Of a stretch of 35,155 bases of DNA, positions 32,573 through 35,155 are shown one piece after another. The notes below the pieces were generated by a model. The model saw only the letters and a program-made list of their open reading frames with translations, did not search any database and was not told the DNA's origin. The stretch is from CAYVAP01 sp964521065. Its GTDB lineage: Bacteria; Bacteroidota; Bacteroidia; J057. The position numbers and the translations under genes are program-made. The stretch covers positions 1-35,155 of the forward strand of contig CAZFPQ010000043.1 of assembly GCA_964521065.1 (NCBI GenBank), written 5' to 3'. The first letter of the stretch is position 1. Every line of letters begins with the position of its first letter.

Positions 32573-32681
32573 GAGTCGGCTATTGCCGAGGTGGTCCTTG
32601 AGACAATATTCAAAGAGTAGGCTGTTGCCGTTAAACTATACTTCCCCTCTCCCCCACCCTTTCTTAACCAAAGTCAATGAC

Positions 32682-32707
32682 ATTGGCTCAGGCCGCCAAT
32701 ACCTTTG
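32682..32707 (+). promoter_or_regulatory. Promoter -7 box with overlapping palindrome upstream of the MDR gene
   Basis: TACCTTTG (32700-32707) is an exact match to the Bacteroidota -7 consensus TAnnTTTG, 33 bp before the ATG. Just upstream, ATTGGC (32682-32687) and GCCAAT (32695-32700) form a 6-bp inverted repeat with a 7-base spacer, touching the box. A bound regulator there would affect RNA polymerase. Confidence 0.6.
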
Positions 32708-32739
32708 GGCATATGTTCAACTCCTAACCACAAAAGATC

Positions 32740-33675
32740 ATGATGAAAGCGATCGTATGCACCCAATATGGCACTCCTGACAACCTGATAATGAAGGAAG
32801 TAGCAAAGCCTACGCCCAAAGCGGATGAAGTCCTGATCAAGATTCATGCAACCTCCGTTACCGCCAGTGATGTCCTGATTCGAAGCATGAATCATCCGCC
32901 AATCCTGAAGTTTGTGCTGCAAATGGTCTTTGGGTTTGGCAAGCCCCGAAATCCGATTTTGGGCATGGTGGCCGCCGGTACAGTAGAGAGCATCGGAAAG
33001 GAGGTCACGAAGTTTCAGCCCGGCGATGCAGTCTTTGCCTATGGGGCAGTTTCTCCCACAAAGCGGCGTTTTGGTTCCTATGCAGAATATATCGCCTTGC
33101 CACAAGATTGGAACCTTGCCGCGAAACCGACCAACTTGAGCTACGAAGAGGCTGCCGCCATCCCATACGGGGGATTATTGGGGCTATCTTTATTGAGTAG
33201 AGCCAAGGTGAAGCCGGGAAGTAAGGTACTCATCTACGGGGCATCAGGGAGCATTGGCACCATGCTCATCCAATTGGCGAAGCACGCGGGTGCGACCGTA
33301 ACCAGTGTCTGTAGTGCCAAAAACTTTGATTTGGTCACTTCTCTCGGCAGCGACCAAGTGCTTGATTATACCCAAGATCAAGCGGAGAATCTGCTGGAAA
33401 CCTACGATGTGGTGTTTGATGCAGTTGGAAACGCTAAGACTTCCGCCGTGAAAGAGAAAAGCAAGAAAGCGCTAAGGCCGAATGGGAAATACCTGTCCAT
33501 CGACCAAGGTACTCCCCAGCCCCCTAAAGAAGCATTTACCCAACTGAAAGAGTTGGCCGAGCAGGGCAAGTTGACCCCCGTCATCGATCGCAGCTTTCCA
33601 CTGGCCCAAATGACGGACGCCCACCGATATGTCGAGCTAGGCCATAAAAAAGGCAATGTGGTGATTTCGGTGTAG
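32740..33675 (+). CDS. MDR-family NAD(P)-dependent oxidoreductase (quinone-reductase-like)
   Basis: 311 residues. A GroES-like domain (about 1-125: MKAIVCTQYGTPDNLIMKEV, GDAVFAYG, FGSYAEYIAL) is followed by a Rossmann fold with KVLIYGASGSIG (163-173) as dinucleotide site and a C-terminal GKLTPVIDRSFPLAQMTDAH typical of the family. The zinc-binding Cys/His residues of true alcohol dehydrogenases are absent, so it belongs with zinc-free quinone or enone reductases. The double ATG at 32740/32743 leaves one residue of doubt. It converges on a Crp-like regulator gene, 116 bp away, which may control it. Confidence 0.88.
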   Translation: MMKAIVCTQYGTPDNLIMKEVAKPTPKADEVLIKIHATSVTASDVLIRSMNHPPILKFVLQMVFGFGKPRNPILGMVAAGTVESIGKEVTKFQPGDAVFAYGAVSPTKRRFGSYAEYIALPQDWNLAAKPTNLSYEEAAAIPYGGLLGLSLLSRAKVKPGSKVLIYGASGSIGTMLIQLAKHAGATVTSVCSAKNFDLVTSLGSDQVLDYTQDQAENLLETYDVVFDAVGNAKTSAVKEKSKKALRPNGKYLSIDQGTPQPPKEAFTQLKELAEQGKLTPVIDRSFPLAQMTDAHRYVELGHKKGNVVISV

Positions 33676-33791
33676 GAGCCGACTTCGCATACTTCCTTTC
33701 TTATGCCGCATCAATGGCTGATCGCCAAAGGATTCAACCTAGCCAATACAAAAGGAATTTCGAATCAATTGATCAGGGGCTAAGGTCACCC

Positions 33792-34379
33792 TTACTTTCG
33801 ACTGGAGGCCAGTCGCTTTCTGATTCGACTCAGTGATTCTGGCTTCACCCCAATATAACTGGCAATGTGATATTGGGGGATTCTTTGAAACAAGGTAGGG
33901 TTGGATTCCAATAGTTTCAGGTAGCGCTGTTCTGGAGAGTCTGCGATGTAGGAAGTAATGGCGGCTCTTTGCTCCTGAAACGCGGCTTCCATGATGGTAC
34001 GGGAAATGGTTTCAAACCGGGGAAAACGCTTGAACAGCTCTTGGGCTTGTTGCTCATCGCCTTTCACGACCACCGTATCTTCCATGCAGATCCAATTGTG
34101 GGTAGCTTGGCTATCAGGGGAGAAATTGCTCACAGAAATGGCCCATTTACCCTCGGTATAAAAGTTGGTGGTATTCTCCCCTCCATCTGTCCCCACATAC
34201 TCTCTGATACAGCCTTCCAAGATGAAGTAGGTGTGAAGGGATTGTTCGCCTTGCTTCAGCAGGAAATCGCCCTTTTTGAAGTTAACGGTAACCATGCTTT
34301 CTGCAATCGCTTCCCCCTCTTCCTTGGAGAGGGGGGAGATGCTGGAAAAATAGTTGATGAATCTGTCCTTCATTGCCAC
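33792..34379 (-). CDS. Crp/Fnr-family transcription regulator
   Basis: 195 residues. The N-terminal beta roll (about 25-115) has VNFKKGDFLLKQGEQSLHTY and LEGCIREYV. The dimer helix follows, and the winged helix ends the protein: QYHIASYIGVKPESLSRIR (170-188). It is the same short type as the regulator at 28208-28768, with clearly different sequence. It lies tail to tail with the MDR oxidoreductase gene, a common pairing for this family. An inverted repeat CGACTGG-AGG-CCAGTCG (33799-33815) lies in its last codons and might slow transcription from the opposite side. Effector molecule unknown. Confidence 0.88.
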   Translation of the reverse strand: MAMKDRFINYFSSISPLSKEEGEAIAESMVTVNFKKGDFLLKQGEQSLHTYFILEGCIREYVGTDGGENTTNFYTEGKWAISVSNFSPDSQATHNWICMEDTVVVKGDEQQAQELFKRFPRFETISRTIMEAAFQEQRAAITSYIADSPEQRYLKLLESNPTLFQRIPQYHIASYIGVKPESLSRIRKRLASSRK

Positions 34380-35155
34380 ACAACTTCATTTTTATAATTG
34401 CTCATGGCTCTACCACTCACATCTGGATTATGCAAAAGATGGGTCCTAATCAGCTGAACCTTGGGGTACTCCCCATCTCTTGGGTAGAAAATGTATTTTT
34501 TTAGAATGGCCAATCGATCAATGTTTAAGCTTCAAATTGCGCAACTCGAAGGCTGTATCAAACCCCATGTTAAGTTAGCCACTGCAATCCCCCCCACCCC
34601 GGTTTCGCTCACCTACACTTTTTTAAATCTACTCCTCTAACAAAGGGTATCTCCACAGATGGGGCTAGCCAATTATCTAGCTCAAAGCTAGCCCTTCCAG
34701 GACATAAATTCATATAATAGGTCAAGAACTTGTTCTACAGAGGCAGCCTAGACTGGTAGAAAGATGCATTAGCCACCCTCACTTGCTAAATGGAATCCCA
34801 GTATTGTCGGATTGGAGTTAGTTATAGTTCTGCAAGGTAGGATTTGTGACTATGGCCAGCCATTCTGAGTACATGAGACATGCCTTAGGTGTATTCGAGC
34901 CACGGGATGCCGTGGCCTAGGCTGTTGAATTTGGCTAGGAATCTGTCCGGAGATTTTTTGCGCATCAAATTAAGAATAGGCAGCGAAGCTTCTTTCTCAT
35001 AAAAGTCCTTCTGAGCCTACGGCGAAGAATCTCAACGGTAACACTTTCCCAGGCCACGCAGGGCCAGTGCCTCCCACGAGATTCTTCCTCGCTTACGCTC
35101 CTACTTATGACAAACTCACTTGAAATTGCTGAGGGTCAATACTTATACCGAATTT
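34380..35155. other. Gene-free end of the window
   Basis: No coding frame of quality in these 776 bases. The first part should contain the promoter of the leftward Crp-like gene. Structures seen: inverted repeat GGGCTAGC (34662-34669) / GCTAGCCC (34687-34694); hairpin GCCACGG-GATG-CCGTGGC (34899-34916); and a longer degenerate inverted repeat at about 35004-35112, listed separately. Confidence 0.5.
35004..35112. repeat. Degenerate inverted pair of a widespread intergenic repeat
   Basis: GAAGAATCTC (35024-35033) and GAGATTCTTC (35078-35087) are perfect inverted arms. Bases outside them continue the likeness in weaker form (CTTCTGAGCCTACGGC on the left; CTCGCTTACGCTCCTACTT on the right, read inverted). 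The arms recall the TTCTGAGCG.AGCGAAGAATCTC repeat that I remember from many bacterial intergenic regions; that link is from memory. Confidence 0.55.

Noticed and set aside
33703..33783. 26-codon frame MPHQWLIAKG... between MDR and Crp-like genes
   Set aside because: Too short to judge; may be a remnant, but nothing identifies it.
34380..35155. Possible RNA gene or attachment site in the gene-free end
   Set aside because: Only short hairpins seen; no tRNA cloverleaf or integrase nearby.

Overview
The window looks like the chromosome of a Bacteroidota bacterium, probably of the Saprospiria/Cytophagia kind. Reasons: a PorP/SprF-type outer-membrane protein paired with a gliding-motility (CHU_C-type) C-terminal domain, type VI secretion genes of the Bacteroidota class (T6SSiii: TssN and TssO present, TssJ/L/M absent), few Shine-Dalgarno sites, and a TAnnTTTG-type -7 box upstream of one gene. 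No tRNA, rRNA, CRISPR array or intact transposase was seen.

Region 1 (1-6177, + strand) is a tight four-gene operon: a membrane-anchored JAMM/MPN metallopeptidase (5' end outside the window), a polytopic membrane protein with a Cys cluster and an FHA-like tail, a secreted PKD/CHU_C protein, and a PorP/SprF barrel with an extra C-terminal domain. Region 2 (6234-7713, - strand) holds a small protein and a membrane-anchored M23 (LytM) peptidase. Region 3 (8112-13537, + strand) is a spike-tip and effector-loading cassette: a DUF3540-like beta-helix protein, a DUF2169 protein, a PAAR-like (DUF4150-type) protein, a second DUF2169 protein, a DUF3592 membrane protein, a hypothetical protein, and a peptidoglycan-binding protein fused to a DUF4347/caspase-like domain that is a candidate effector.

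Region 4 (13856-27745, + strand) is the core T6SSiii: ClpV/TssH, TssB, TssC, Hcp/TssD (followed by a strong terminator), VgrG/TssI, TssE, TssF, TssG, TssN, TssK, TssO. TssP, TssQ and TssR were not recognised. The Region 1 operon may supply envelope functions, but that is inference. One noteworthy possibility is that the cytosolic tail of TssN is a ubiquitin-like beta-grasp domain while the same locus carries a JAMM peptidase.

Region 5 (27746-35155) is accessory DNA with many palindromes: a Crp-like regulator beside a gutted short-chain dehydrogenase, a DUF2798 protein, an alpha/beta hydrolase, a small helical protein, a 5'-truncated Rhs cassette (SleB-like putative cell-wall hydrolase toxin) followed by an exported candidate immunity protein, an MDR oxidoreductase, a second Crp-like regulator, and a gene-free end with a degenerate inverted repeat. 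All assignments come from reading the translated sequence; no database search was run.
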